A DNA stretch of 37,090 nt from a virus. How positions within the stretch are numbered: position 1 is the first letter of the stretch; each line of letters begins with the position of its first letter. Positions 16,563-24,266 of this stretch are shown piece by piece. The notes below the pieces were generated by a model. It worked only from the letters and a program-made list of their open reading frames with translations, had not been told where the DNA came from and did not search any database. The stretch covers positions 1 through 37,090 of IMG/VR virus record IMGVR_UViG_3300037882_004002; one strand, 5' to 3'. A program made the position numbers and the translations under genes.

Positions 16563-17276
16563 ATGACAAAAACAAAATTTCGCCCAATATTATTTTCAAC
16601 GCCAATGGTTCAGGCTATTCTTGAAAATAGAAAAACAATGACCAGGAGAACCAAAGGATTAGAAAAATTTAATCAATCTCCCGATGAATGGAGATATGAT
16701 GGTGTTAGTATAGAAGGAGATTATGCTATGGAGCTGCTAGATATCGGAAAACCAAAAGAAATTTATAGAGAGATATTTCCCGCTTACAATCTTGGCGATA
16801 TACTGTGGGTTCGGGAAACTTTTCGACCAATTGAACAAGAATTTGGAAATCCACGATATGAATATAAGGCAACCGAAAACATTAACTTATTGGATAAATG
16901 GAAACCTTCCCTATTCATGCCTAAACAAGCCTGCCGCATCTTCCTTAAAATAAAATCTATCAAAGTCGAAAGATTGCAAGATATTAGTGAGGAAGATATT
17001 AAAAACGAAGGTGTGAAAGTACTTGTCAATAACATCGGAAATGTTTTGTTTGAATTAGGAGAAAAACACGGACCAATTTTTTTTACGAGCAACATAAACA
17101 CGATGTCCATTCACGAAGTATGGCTAGTGCATTGGGCAGCACTTTGGTGCAAAATAAACGGTATACAATCTTGGATAGCCAATCCCTTCGTTTTCGTCTA
17201 TGAATTTGAGCGCATCGAGAAACCTTTAGACTTTATACCCAATGGACAGGAAGCCAAAATACCCAAAAGTTTCTGA
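16563..17276 (+). CDS. ASCH/PUA-fold phage protein
   Basis: 237 residues. Recognised features: RPILFSTPMVQAILENRKTMTRR at the N-terminus, GDILWVRETFRP in the middle, KPSLFMPKQACRIFLKI, ERLQDISEEDIKNEG, and IQSWIANPFVFVYEFERI at the C-terminus. This is the standard pattern of a phage ASCH-like family (PUA-like beta-barrel, putative RNA or modified-base binding). The biochemical role in phages is unsettled. Its 3' end overlaps the start of the small HTH gene by 35 bases. Confidence 0.8.
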   Translation: MTKTKFRPILFSTPMVQAILENRKTMTRRTKGLEKFNQSPDEWRYDGVSIEGDYAMELLDIGKPKEIYREIFPAYNLGDILWVRETFRPIEQEFGNPRYEYKATENINLLDKWKPSLFMPKQACRIFLKIKSIKVERLQDISEEDIKNEGVKVLVNNIGNVLFELGEKHGPIFFTSNINTMSIHEVWLVHWAALWCKINGIQSWIANPFVFVYEFERIEKPLDFIPNGQEAKIPKSF

Positions 17277-17418
17277 AGAAACAAAATCAAAGATCATAGA
17301 CTATTGGCGATTCAATAAAAACAACCAAGCCAGTACTATTGCATCTCTTTTCGGCTGCCATGTGTCGCAAATTCACACTGTAATTGACAAACACCTTTCC
17401 TCTAAAATCCGCTCTTAA
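17242..17418 (+). CDS. Small helix-turn-helix protein (58 residues)
   Basis: Starts MDRKPKYPKVSEETK and ends KHLSSKIRS. The segment NQASTIASLFGCHVSQIHTVI reads as a helix-turn-helix (AxxIAxxFGCxVSxIHxVI), similar to small phage activators or terminase/transposase HTHs. It overlaps the ASCH-like gene by 35 bases in another frame and is the last gene before the terminator and the 490-base regulatory block upstream of the structural operon. That is where late-gene activators often lie, so it is a candidate for controlling the TGTCACA promoters. The role is inference. Confidence 0.6.
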   Translation: MDRKPKYPKVSEETKSKIIDYWRFNKNNQASTIASLFGCHVSQIHTVIDKHLSSKIRS

Positions 17419-17433
17419 ACAGCGGATTTTTTG
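17405..17433 (+). terminator. Rho-independent terminator of the early region
   Basis: AAATCCGCT (17405-17413) pairs perfectly with AGCGGATTT (17421-17429) around a 7-base loop, followed by a T-run. It includes the stop codon of the small HTH gene in the loop and closes the early/cassette transcription unit. Confidence 0.85.
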
Positions 17434-17550
17434 TCTTTACAACAGGCTTATACAAATCATTATAATTTTTCTGCAAATCTCGAAAATACGCACGCATTTT
17501 CTGACACGTTTTTCCCCTTACCCCTTATTTTATATAAACCCTAAAAAAAA

Positions 17551-17772
17551 TGTAACTTTGTAACCATTGCTGGAATGTGCCGTAAACACTACTAAAAAAG
17601 GTTACATTTTACTTTTATTAATGTAACTGTAGTTACAAAAAAAATGTAACTAAAATAAAGGTTACAAAAATACATTTCTCTTTTACCTCTCGGTTACAAA
17701 ACCGTTGTAACTAAACTTTCCTTTGTGGCTTTGGCTTCGCAGTGTTTTTTTTGGTGCGGTTACATAGTTACA
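17551..17772. repeat. Cluster of eleven TGTAAC/GTTACA hexamers
   Basis: TGTAAC starts at 17551, 17559, 17622, 17645 and 17706; its complement GTTACA starts at 17601, 17632, 17661, 17693, 17759 and 17767. Some are paired head to head (17622/17632, 4-base spacer) or in tandem (17551/17559; 17759/17767). No gene is visible in the block 17419-17908. Such clusters are typical of protein-binding iterons, either a replication origin or a control region for the late operon beginning at 17909. Confidence 0.6.
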
Positions 17773-17809
17773 TTTTTTTCTGGACTTTTTGAGTTTTTCA
17801 AATATTTCC

Positions 17810-17845
17810 TGTCACAGTTTAGAATTTTAAATAAATATACTTTTA
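17810..17845 (+). promoter_or_regulatory. TGTCACA-class promoter upstream of tail-fibre operon
   Basis: TGTCACA (17810-17816), 21-base spacer, TACTTTTA (17838-17845, 7 of 8 to TAnnTTTG without counting n against it). The same element and spacing recur at 22517, 24216 and 35850. The start of transcription would be near 17851, giving a leader of about 60 bases. Confidence 0.6.
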
Positions 17846-17863
17846 GTAAATTATTTTACTAAT

Positions 17864-17898
17864 AAAATATACTTTTAGTATATTTTTACCTATATTTG
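17864..17898 (+). promoter_or_regulatory. Palindrome-associated promoter upstream of tail-fibre operon
   Basis: Arms AAAATATACT (17864-17873) and AGTATATTTT (17877-17886) flank a 3-base centre; 4 bases later comes TATATTTG (17891-17898), a perfect -7 box. The identical arms with the same -7 box occur at 33841-33873. The palindrome occupies the -33 position, so the bound protein may activate or repress. An imperfect half copy (ATATACTTTTAGTAAA) lies at 17835-17850. Transcription would begin only a few bases before ATG 17909. Confidence 0.55.
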
Positions 17899-17908
17899 AA
17901 AAACTAAA

Positions 17909-18412
17909 ATGCTTATGGAAGTTCTTGATAGAGTAACGGTTAATCCAAATATTTGCGGTGTAGAGCTAGCCTTTTCTGGCGAGTTGACAGCTGCCAATAT
18001 TCCCGACTGGCAACCTTTCTATAACGCTTCCATGTTTGCCATGGATTTCTCCAAAACCTACATTGGTTTGGGTTCCGTTGCCTTTGCCGAAGAGTCGGAC
18101 GAAAGTCCAGCCGGAACTTCCTATAAACAATCCGTTACCATCCGTTTTCCATCTACGGACAAGAACAGATCCGAACGCATCGCCCTAATGGACAAAGTGC
18201 GTTTTGTAAAACTAAAACTCACCAACGGACTAGATCTAGTTATTGGCCGTAACGATTTTACACAAAACGCCAGACCGAGAATCAAAACAAAAACCAACAT
18301 CAAAACTGCCGAAGCCGTTTTCGAAACCGTTTCTATATTTCCTTCTGGGTTTGTAGATGATGCGCATGCTGTTGGCTTACCTACATTAATCCCTATATCC
18401 TTATACTTATGA
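17909..18412 (+). CDS. Structural protein at start of tail-fibre operon
   Basis: 167 residues, beta-rich, not recognised (VTVNPNICGVELAFSGEL at the start; SIFPSGFVDDAHAVGLP at the end). First gene after the promoter block and overlapping the fibre gene by 4 bases (ATGA), so it is probably a fibre-attachment or tail-tip protein. ATG 17909 is so close to the palindrome promoter that its transcript would be nearly leaderless; ATG 17915 (MEVLDRV) is an alternative start. The promoter at 17810 would give an ordinary leader. Confidence 0.55.
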   Translation: MLMEVLDRVTVNPNICGVELAFSGELTAANIPDWQPFYNASMFAMDFSKTYIGLGSVAFAEESDESPAGTSYKQSVTIRFPSTDKNRSERIALMDKVRFVKLKLTNGLDLVIGRNDFTQNARPRIKTKTNIKTAEAVFETVSIFPSGFVDDAHAVGLPTLIPISLYL

Positions 18413-20964
18413 GTGCTAACTTACCACTTGTTTGGGCTGACAAAAAAAACAGTCCATTACTAGCCGACTTTATTGCAAAACACGGCGCTGAATATTGCAT
18501 GACCGCCGAAGAAATAAACCAACTGCGTGATGCTGTCAATGAAATGGCAGTAGTACAACAATCGGTTTTTATGGGTGTTGTAATTCCAACTGACACGCCA
18601 ACAGGAACGGGCGCTAGGTTTTGGTTCTCCGTTATTGCAGGAACTTACACAAATTTTGGAGGCGTTGTTGTTGCTGCAAATAGTTTAGCGCTTATCTCTG
18701 TAACTGCTGCAGGTGTTTATTCAGTTTCTCAAACAGCGTTTGTTAACGTAAAAGGCGATACTGGAAATACTGGGCCAACTGGTGCAACTGGTGCAACTGG
18801 TGCAACTGGTGCAACTGGTGAAAAAGGAGACACCGGAATAGCTAAAATAGAAACTTGGACGGCTAAAGGATATGCATCTGGAGACCAAGTAAATTATTTA
18901 GGAAAGGATTGGAGAGCGAATGCTGCAACTATTTCAACAGATGTTCCTGGTACAGGTAGTAAGTGGGTTGAACGGTTAGATTACGTAAGTAAATCTACAC
19001 TTTTTGTAACCACGCATCCAGAGTATTTAATTGCATTTATTGATGTCAATGATGTTATTTTATTTGGCATAAAAAAAGATGGCACTTCTTATATACCTAA
19101 AGGATTGTCAAATGATGCTACAATTGAAATAAACAAAAAAAACAATTACAATGTTACAAAAGAAGTTCCTTTAGGAACGGGTGTATACTATAATGATCTT
19201 ACCGCTATAGCTGCTGTACCTGTAGTAATTAGAAAAGTAGGTTTAATACTTAGTTATGCTACAAGTGCTACTAATGTTGTTAATGCTCAATTTATAGGTG
19301 CAGATATAAGTACTTGGAGTAATATTTCTAATTGGAAGAAATTTAATATATCAACAGTACTTGATAATAATGAATTTATTTGGGGAATTACAGACGCTAA
19401 TGACCAAATACTTTTAGGTATTAGATATGATGGGAATTTGTATGCACCTAAAGCAGAGTTTTCTAATGTAACTCAAGCACTACTAGCTTTGCAAACGCAA
19501 AAAGTTGATAAAGATGGTGCAAAGGTGCTTAGTGACATTAATTTTGACACTGCAAAAAATAATAAACTTAACTCTATAGAAGAGGGTGCACAAGTTAATA
19601 CTTTTAATAAAACCGATGTTGTTAGTTTAGTTGCTCAAAATAATGAAGTACCAAGTAATCAAGCCGTATATAATGCGCTTCAAGCCTTAGTACTAAATCC
19701 TACTCCAACAACTTCTTTATTATACAATTATTTTACAGTAGCCGCTTCTGATGCTCCTACTAATGTAAAGTTAGCTTCAATGTATGTTTGTGATGGAACT
19801 AATGACGAAGTTGAGATTAATGCTTGTATTCAAGCTATGCCTAGAAATGGTGGTAAATTAGTGCTATCTGCTGGAAGATTCAATATTGGTAGCTCAATAA
19901 AAATAGATAGAGCTATGACTTTTGAAGGTCAAGGACATTCATTATCCCTAGCACATGATACGCCTTTGCTTAGTAATACACTACTTATAGCATCTAATGA
20001 TGTAAATGTAGTTTCTGTTGAGGCTTCTACAGGTGTACCTGGTGCTGCATCTGAAATAAAAGGTTTGACTATTCGAGATATGCACATATCAGGCATTAAT
20101 AGAAGAATTTCTACTAAGGCTGGTATTTACATGGGAATACAAACAGATATTGCATTGTTTCACAATTTATGTATTGATAACAATTACATAGGTATTTATT
20201 GTCCAGAAGCCTTTTTTTTTGACGCTCCTACTATTGCTTGCTGCTCTATTCAAAGGAATAGATTAGGTATATTTATTGGTAATAGTGCTTTTCCTAAAAT
20301 TCAAAATAATATAATTTTTGATTCTTTGGGTGTAGAAAATTTTGGGTTGCAAGGAACTGTTGGAACTTCAGATGTGGCTAATATCCCTATTCCTGTTTTT
20401 TGTGGCGGTATTATCCTACGGTCGGGGGTTGCATTGATAAAAGGAAACACATTTGGAAGAATGAGTTTTGATGACTCTAGTACTAACTTATTAAGGGGAG
20501 CAAGTGCAATTACTGTTGTAGGTAGTGTTATTGGTACTATTATAACAGGTAATACTTTTAGTCAAAACCACGGGAATCACATTGAAGTAAGACCTTGGAA
20601 TAAATTGTCAAATGATGTTTGGGTAAAATCTACCCCTGAAAAGTTTTCAATAATAGGAAATACTTTTGACAACTTTGGAGATACTACTTTAGATGAAACA
20701 AAACAAAACGCAATCTACCTACATGAATGTAAATCTGTAGTAATATCATCAAATACAGCAATCAAATCTTCGTCTGCTTACGCTTGTAAGAATTTAGTTT
20801 ACGAATCAAATAACATTTCTACAAATGCAGTTTGGAGCGGTAATAATGCAATTACTAACAATGTTATGATAGACTGTGTAGCTAGTATTGGTCACGTTCA
20901 AGGTTCAAAAATTAGAAGTACATTAACTGTTAATCAAAACAATATAACAATATCAACAACTTAA
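18409..20964 (+). CDS. Tail fibre/tail spike with collagen-like stalk and right-handed beta-helix
   Basis: 851 residues. N-terminal domain (1-115, phage-attachment side); collagen-like Gly-X-Thr tract GDTGNTGPTGATGATG... (about 116-145); SGDQVNYLGKDWRANAAT, a carbohydrate-binding-like motif (about 155-175); the segment NFDTAKNNKLNSIEEGAQVN (about 380-400), common in phage fibres; and a parallel beta-helix from about 457 (VCDGTNDEVEINACIQAMPRNGG, then repeated GNTF/NNII turns). This is a host receptor-binding spike; the helix may also cut polysaccharide, but no catalytic residues can be assigned. From about base 18680 the codons become more AT-rich than the flanking genes, which suggests module exchange. 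Confidence 0.85.
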   Translation: MSANLPLVWADKKNSPLLADFIAKHGAEYCMTAEEINQLRDAVNEMAVVQQSVFMGVVIPTDTPTGTGARFWFSVIAGTYTNFGGVVVAANSLALISVTAAGVYSVSQTAFVNVKGDTGNTGPTGATGATGATGATGEKGDTGIAKIETWTAKGYASGDQVNYLGKDWRANAATISTDVPGTGSKWVERLDYVSKSTLFVTTHPEYLIAFIDVNDVILFGIKKDGTSYIPKGLSNDATIEINKKNNYNVTKEVPLGTGVYYNDLTAIAAVPVVIRKVGLILSYATSATNVVNAQFIGADISTWSNISNWKKFNISTVLDNNEFIWGITDANDQILLGIRYDGNLYAPKAEFSNVTQALLALQTQKVDKDGAKVLSDINFDTAKNNKLNSIEEGAQVNTFNKTDVVSLVAQNNEVPSNQAVYNALQALVLNPTPTTSLLYNYFTVAASDAPTNVKLASMYVCDGTNDEVEINACIQAMPRNGGKLVLSAGRFNIGSSIKIDRAMTFEGQGHSLSLAHDTPLLSNTLLIASNDVNVVSVEASTGVPGAASEIKGLTIRDMHISGINRRISTKAGIYMGIQTDIALFHNLCIDNNYIGIYCPEAFFFDAPTIACCSIQRNRLGIFIGNSAFPKIQNNIIFDSLGVENFGLQGTVGTSDVANIPIPVFCGGIILRSGVALIKGNTFGRMSFDDSSTNLLRGASAITVVGSVIGTIITGNTFSQNHGNHIEVRPWNKLSNDVWVKSTPEKFSIIGNTFDNFGDTTLDETKQNAIYLHECKSVVISSNTAIKSSSAYACKNLVYESNNISTNAVWSGNNAITNNVMIDCVASIGHVQGSKIRSTLTVNQNNITISTT
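18772..18816 (+). repeat. 9-base tandem repeat encoding the collagen-like stalk
   Basis: Four exact copies of GGTGCAACT (18781-18816) preceded by one degenerate copy (18772-18780). Each unit encodes Gly-Ala-Thr, so copy-number change keeps the frame and alters stalk length. Confidence 0.9.
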
Positions 20965-20977
20965 TAATTTAAAAAAA

Positions 20978-21949
20978 ATGGAAGCAACAATAATAAAAAC
21001 AACAGGTGTTTGTACAGATACAACACTAAGAAGATTAAACGAAACAATATTTACAGTAGTTGCTCGTGGAGATAAAACTGGTTTCTTAACGGTATCTATA
21101 GAAAAATCACAAACTATAACTTTAAAATTCTTATCAAATACAGGTGAGTTTTTTGATGCCGTAAACGGCACATCTTTAGGTCAAACATTTATTACACCTA
21201 CGACAGGAACTCATAACGTATTTATGAAAGTAAGTGCAGATACTAAAATGTCTGTTTATAACTGTAGAAATGTCTTTGCTTTTGGAGGTGTAACTTTAAG
21301 TAGTAATACTAACTCTCCTGTATTAAGGGTTGAGACGTTTCAATTAGCCAATTTTTATAATGCTTTTAGACTACGGCTTGGAATAAACTCTTGTTTTGGA
21401 GATATTAATTTTCTAGCTGGACTACCTAATTTAATTAGTACACAATTTTTAGATGGAAAATTTAATAATCAATTAGATGTTGTTTGTGGTGTAACGGGTA
21501 ATGTAGCTTCTTTAACAAATAAAGCAACTACAACTAACTTAGAGTTTTATAATACAGCTGTTATAGTTGACTTTTCGCTTTTTACAACTGCTGCTTATCC
21601 TTTGTTGACGACATTAGTTGCTACGGGTTCTAACTTACTTAATTTTGATTTAGTACATCTAGCTAATGATAAAATTGACTTCTTAAATTGTGACACTCAA
21701 GCTACAGGTATTACTTATACAGGTACTACTACTGCTTTTGCTGGTAAAATTTTAAAAGAAATATATGTACAAGGTTGTACATTAATAACTGCTCAAATTG
21801 ACAACTTACTTATAGCTTGTTCAGGAGCGACTTGGCAAGGCGGTAAGAAGTTGTATTTGAAAGGAACTAGAACTTCTGCATCAGATGCTGCAGTGACTAG
21901 TTTAAAAGCTAATGGTGTGGTTGTAAATATTAATGGTGCGACTTTGTAA
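20978..21949 (+). CDS. Fibre-associated protein with LRR-like pattern
   Basis: 323 residues. The N-terminal 115 residues are beta-rich (EATIIKTTGVCTDTTLRRL; TGTHNVFMKVSADTKMSVYNC). The remainder shows spaced Leu/Asn segments (LPNLISTQFLDGKFN; YPLLTTLVATGSNLLNFDLV; KIDFLNCDTQATGI) resembling a leucine-rich-repeat or BspA-like solenoid, often found in receptor-binding proteins. Its codon use is AT-rich like the preceding spike and unlike the following gene, so the two probably travel together as an exchangeable module. It starts 13 bases after the spike gene. Confidence 0.6.
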   Translation: MEATIIKTTGVCTDTTLRRLNETIFTVVARGDKTGFLTVSIEKSQTITLKFLSNTGEFFDAVNGTSLGQTFITPTTGTHNVFMKVSADTKMSVYNCRNVFAFGGVTLSSNTNSPVLRVETFQLANFYNAFRLRLGINSCFGDINFLAGLPNLISTQFLDGKFNNQLDVVCGVTGNVASLTNKATTTNLEFYNTAVIVDFSLFTTAAYPLLTTLVATGSNLLNFDLVHLANDKIDFLNCDTQATGITYTGTTTAFAGKILKEIYVQGCTLITAQIDNLLIACSGATWQGGKKLYLKGTRTSASDAAVTSLKANGVVVNINGATL

Positions 21950-21952
21950 CCT

Positions 21953-22510
21953 ATGTCAGTAGTTCCAATCCTAATACGCCAGCACTTGATTCCTTTCGTG
22001 TTCAAAGAATCCGAAGGCGAGGAATTCAACTATGGCGGAAAACGTGGAAAATCGGTTTTATTTTCGCCAGAGCTGTCCAGTATTGGTTGCATCGTTCGTA
22101 GGTTAATGATCAAGGCGGGAAAACCACTAAAGGTCGATAACTACAATTTGTATCTTTCTATACATGATACTGTATCTGGAAAAACATATCAAGGGCAATT
22201 GTACAAGCACGAGAGCGGTAGGAACTCGTTCCTGATGCTTCCAGAAGAAGCCAATAAGGAAATCAATGATTTGCTAGAAGACATGTTTAGAATGGCGTTT
22301 GTATCTTACGTAAACGGCTGTGTCGAAAATAGTTCTGATGCTGTTGTTACAAAAGCCATAGACCGATGGATAGACAAATATGATCTTTTGGAATTTGGTT
22401 ACACCAACGATACTTTACGCAGATTATACTATCGCGAAAAAGACAAAGGCAAAATATTAGCCCGTTTCCAAACCGTAAAATCTTCAAAAACTTTGAATTA
22501 CTCGGTTTGA
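21953..22510 (+). CDS. Conserved-looking phage protein downstream of fibre genes
   Basis: 185 residues, not recognised. Globular, mixed alpha/beta; the C-terminal 60 residues are helical and basic (KAIDRWIDKYDLLEFGYTNDTLRRLYYREK), possibly binding nucleic acid or a partner protein. It starts 3 bases after the fibre-associated gene, but its codon use returns to that of the tail backbone, so it marks the right edge of the exchanged module. Its stop lies inside an inverted repeat (TTTGATT/AATCAAA, 22506-22529) overlapping the next promoter. Confidence 0.55.
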   Translation: MSVVPILIRQHLIPFVFKESEGEEFNYGGKRGKSVLFSPELSSIGCIVRRLMIKAGKPLKVDNYNLYLSIHDTVSGKTYQGQLYKHESGRNSFLMLPEEANKEINDLLEDMFRMAFVSYVNGCVENSSDAVVTKAIDRWIDKYDLLEFGYTNDTLRRLYYREKDKGKILARFQTVKSSKTLNYSV

Positions 22511-22516
22511 TTTGTA

Positions 22517-22552
22517 TGTCACAATCAAACTGTGTTAGTCAAATTATATTTG
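22517..22552 (+). promoter_or_regulatory. TGTCACA-class promoter upstream of lysis genes
   Basis: TGTCACA (22517-22523), 21-base spacer, TATATTTG (22545-22552), a perfect -7 box. It lies within the inverted repeat TTTGATT (22506-22512) / AATCAAA (22523-22529). Transcription would start near 22558, just before the holin ATG at 22574. Confidence 0.65.
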
Positions 22553-22573
22553 AAAAATATTAATACTCTCGTT

Positions 22574-23011
22574 ATGAAAACTTTCTTTACCTACTTCTTT
22601 GCTTCTATATGTATATTCCTCGCTCCCATTCAAGGCTTGCTCATAGCCGTTGGATGCGCCATAGTTCTTGATACCTTTTTCGGAATATATCGATCGGTCA
22701 AAGTAAGAGGTTGGCAGTTTATTACCAGTAGAAGATTAAGCGAAATCATTTCGAAAATGTTACTTTATCAGCTGTGTATTATTTGCATCTATGCAATAGA
22801 TTTCCATTTGCTTTCCGAAATTTCAAATCATTTTTTATCCGTAAAATTAATGGGTACAAAAATTACGGCAATGCTTTTAATCTTCATCGAAACGGTTTCC
22901 ATAAAAGAAAACTTCGAAAAAGCCACTGGACTTGATGTTTGGCAGTTGCTTAAGAAGGCATTAGGACGCGCAAAAGAAGTAAAAGACAGTATAAACGATG
23001 TTGTAAAATAA
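22574..23011 (+). CDS. Phage holin (Bacteroidetes phage holin family)
   Basis: 146 residues with at least three hydrophobic segments: FFTYFFASICIFLAPIQGLLIAVGCAIVLDTFFGIYRS (two helices, quoted in part as LLIAVGCAIVLDTFFGIYR), MLLYQLCIICIYAIDF, and MGTKITAMLLIFIETV. The pattern of helix, VLDTFFGIYRS turn and a charged C-terminal tail matches the phage holin_4-type family, which makes membrane holes that release the lysin. The frame extends back to 22532, but that start lies upstream of the -7 box at 22545, so ATG 22574 is chosen. The lysin gene starts 4 bases after. Confidence 0.82.
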   Translation: MKTFFTYFFASICIFLAPIQGLLIAVGCAIVLDTFFGIYRSVKVRGWQFITSRRLSEIISKMLLYQLCIICIYAIDFHLLSEISNHFLSVKLMGTKITAMLLIFIETVSIKENFEKATGLDVWQLLKKALGRAKEVKDSINDVVK

Positions 23012-23015
23012 TACC

Positions 23016-23540
23016 ATGGCAAACAAATACAGTTGGTTATCCAAAGAAAAGTCGCCTAGAATCCTAGTCGAAGCTTTCAAACTTATCGGAATAAAAGAAG
23101 TTCCCGGTCAAGCCGATAATATCGAAATCCTGAAATGGGCAGAAACTTTAGGTTTAGAAAAAATCTATCGAAAAGACGATATTCCTTGGTGCGGTTTGTT
23201 TATGGCCTTTGTTTGTCATCAAGCAAAACTCACAGGCGTGAAAGATCCGTTATGGGCGAGGAACTGGATTAATTTCGGTGTAGGACAAAAAGTAGCCATG
23301 TTGGGCGATGTTCTTGTTTTTGTTCGCAATGGTGGCGGACACGTTGGAATCTACGTTGGCGAAGATGAAAAAGCCTATCACGTTCTTGGCGGAAATCAAT
23401 CGGATATGGTTTGTATTACCAGGATCAGAAAAGAGCGATGCATCGCAGTAAGAAGAACAGTTTGGAAAGTTGCACAGCCAGCAAACGTAAGAGTAATTGA
23501 ATTAGAAGCCACAGGAACAATATCTGTAAACGAATCTTAA
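23016..23540 (+). CDS. Endolysin, TIGR02594/CHAP-like cysteine peptidase
   Basis: 174 residues. DDIPWCGLFMAFV carries the likely catalytic Cys (59), and GGGHVGIYVG carries the catalytic His (109), in the order of NlpC/P60-CHAP-type amidases; GDVLVFVR between them is also typical, as is NWINFG. This matches the TIGR02594 family of phage and bacterial peptidoglycan hydrolases. It has no signal peptide, so release would depend on the holin encoded upstream. It is followed after 2 bases by the spanin-like gene, completing a lysis cassette. Confidence 0.85.
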   Translation: MANKYSWLSKEKSPRILVEAFKLIGIKEVPGQADNIEILKWAETLGLEKIYRKDDIPWCGLFMAFVCHQAKLTGVKDPLWARNWINFGVGQKVAMLGDVLVFVRNGGGHVGIYVGEDEKAYHVLGGNQSDMVCITRIRKERCIAVRRTVWKVAQPANVRVIELEATGTISVNES

Positions 23541-23542
23541 TT

Positions 23543-24022
23543 ATGGAAATCATCAAATCATTGTTTTACGACTATTGGAAAAATCTAGTAATCTTTATTC
23601 TATTGCTTTTCGTGTGCTGTTCCTGCGATATTCAAAAAGAAGCCGCTAAAACAAAAACCGACACAGCATTCCAGGAACAAATAGAAACGCAAACTTTTCG
23701 CAAAGGCGATACGGTTCGTTATGAAATTCCGAAGGTAATTTATAAAGACACAACCATCTACAGAACCAACCGTCAGGGAACAACCATAAAGACCGTTTAT
23801 GATCAAGGTGGTAATATTGCATCAATAGATTGTTTCGCCTCTACCATAGCCGAAATCCGAAAAGAAAACAGGGAATTCCAACAATCGCTCAAAGAAAAAG
23901 ATTCTAAAAAGACCGAGGATTTCGATAGTTCGTTTCTGTTGTATATTATTGCTGGCGTTGCCGTTATTGGAATATTGGTTTTGATTGTAATGTTCATGTA
24001 TTTCAAAACTTTAAAGCTATAA
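23543..24022 (+). CDS. Spanin-like lipoprotein with C-terminal membrane segment
   Basis: 159 residues. The N-terminus has a lipoprotein-type signal (NLVIFILLLFVCCSCD) with likely lipidated Cys28. A charged periplasmic helix-rich region follows (RKENREFQQSLKEKDSKKTED), and the C-terminus is a strong transmembrane helix (about 133-152, LYIIAGVAVIGILVLIVMF). An outer-membrane lipoprotein end plus an inner-membrane end in one chain is the architecture of a unimolecular spanin, which fuses the membranes in the last step of lysis. Position after holin and lysin supports this. A generic membrane protein is the alternative. Confidence 0.65.
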   Translation: MEIIKSLFYDYWKNLVIFILLLFVCCSCDIQKEAAKTKTDTAFQEQIETQTFRKGDTVRYEIPKVIYKDTTIYRTNRQGTTIKTVYDQGGNIASIDCFASTIAEIRKENREFQQSLKEKDSKKTEDFDSSFLLYIIAGVAVIGILVLIVMFMYFKTLKL

Positions 24023-24024
24023 CA

Positions 24025-24204
24025 ATGAGCGATTTCAAAAGCATTCTTCTAGGATTGAAACTTAAAAAAGCGATGCTTTTATCTGAAATAGAATATGATG
24101 ATAAAAAAAATGATGATCAGTTTTTACTATTAGGAAAACTAGAACACGAAATTACCATCACTAAAAAAGAAATCCTTCGTGCGACCGAAAACATCTTCGG
24201 ATAA
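24025..24204 (+). CDS. Small helical hypothetical protein
   Basis: 59 residues (MSDFKSILLGLKLKKAML at the start, ATENIFG at the end), almost entirely charged helix with heptad-like Leu spacing, probably a two-helix coiled coil. It starts 2 bases after the spanin-like gene and is the last gene of the lysis unit; a TGTCACA promoter follows within 12 bases. The function is unknown. Confidence 0.6.
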   Translation: MSDFKSILLGLKLKKAMLLSEIEYDDKKNDDQFLLLGKLEHEITITKKEILRATENIFG

Positions 24205-24215
24205 TCGCTATTCCC

Positions 24216-24251
24216 TGTCACACGTATTTAGATTTAATCAAAATAACTTCG
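24216..24251 (+). promoter_or_regulatory. TGTCACA-class promoter upstream of head genes
   Basis: TGTCACA (24216-24222), 21-base spacer, TAACTTCG (24244-24251; one mismatch to TAnnTTTG). The spacing is identical to that at 17810, 22517 and 35850. The expected start of transcription, near 24257, is 10 bases before ATG 24267. Confidence 0.6.
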
Positions 24252-24266
24252 TAAAAAATTACAGCA

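Noticed and set aside
17551-17772. CRISPR array
   Set aside because: The repeat unit is only 6 bases, in both orientations and irregularly spaced; no repeat-spacer pattern, and no cas genes nearby.
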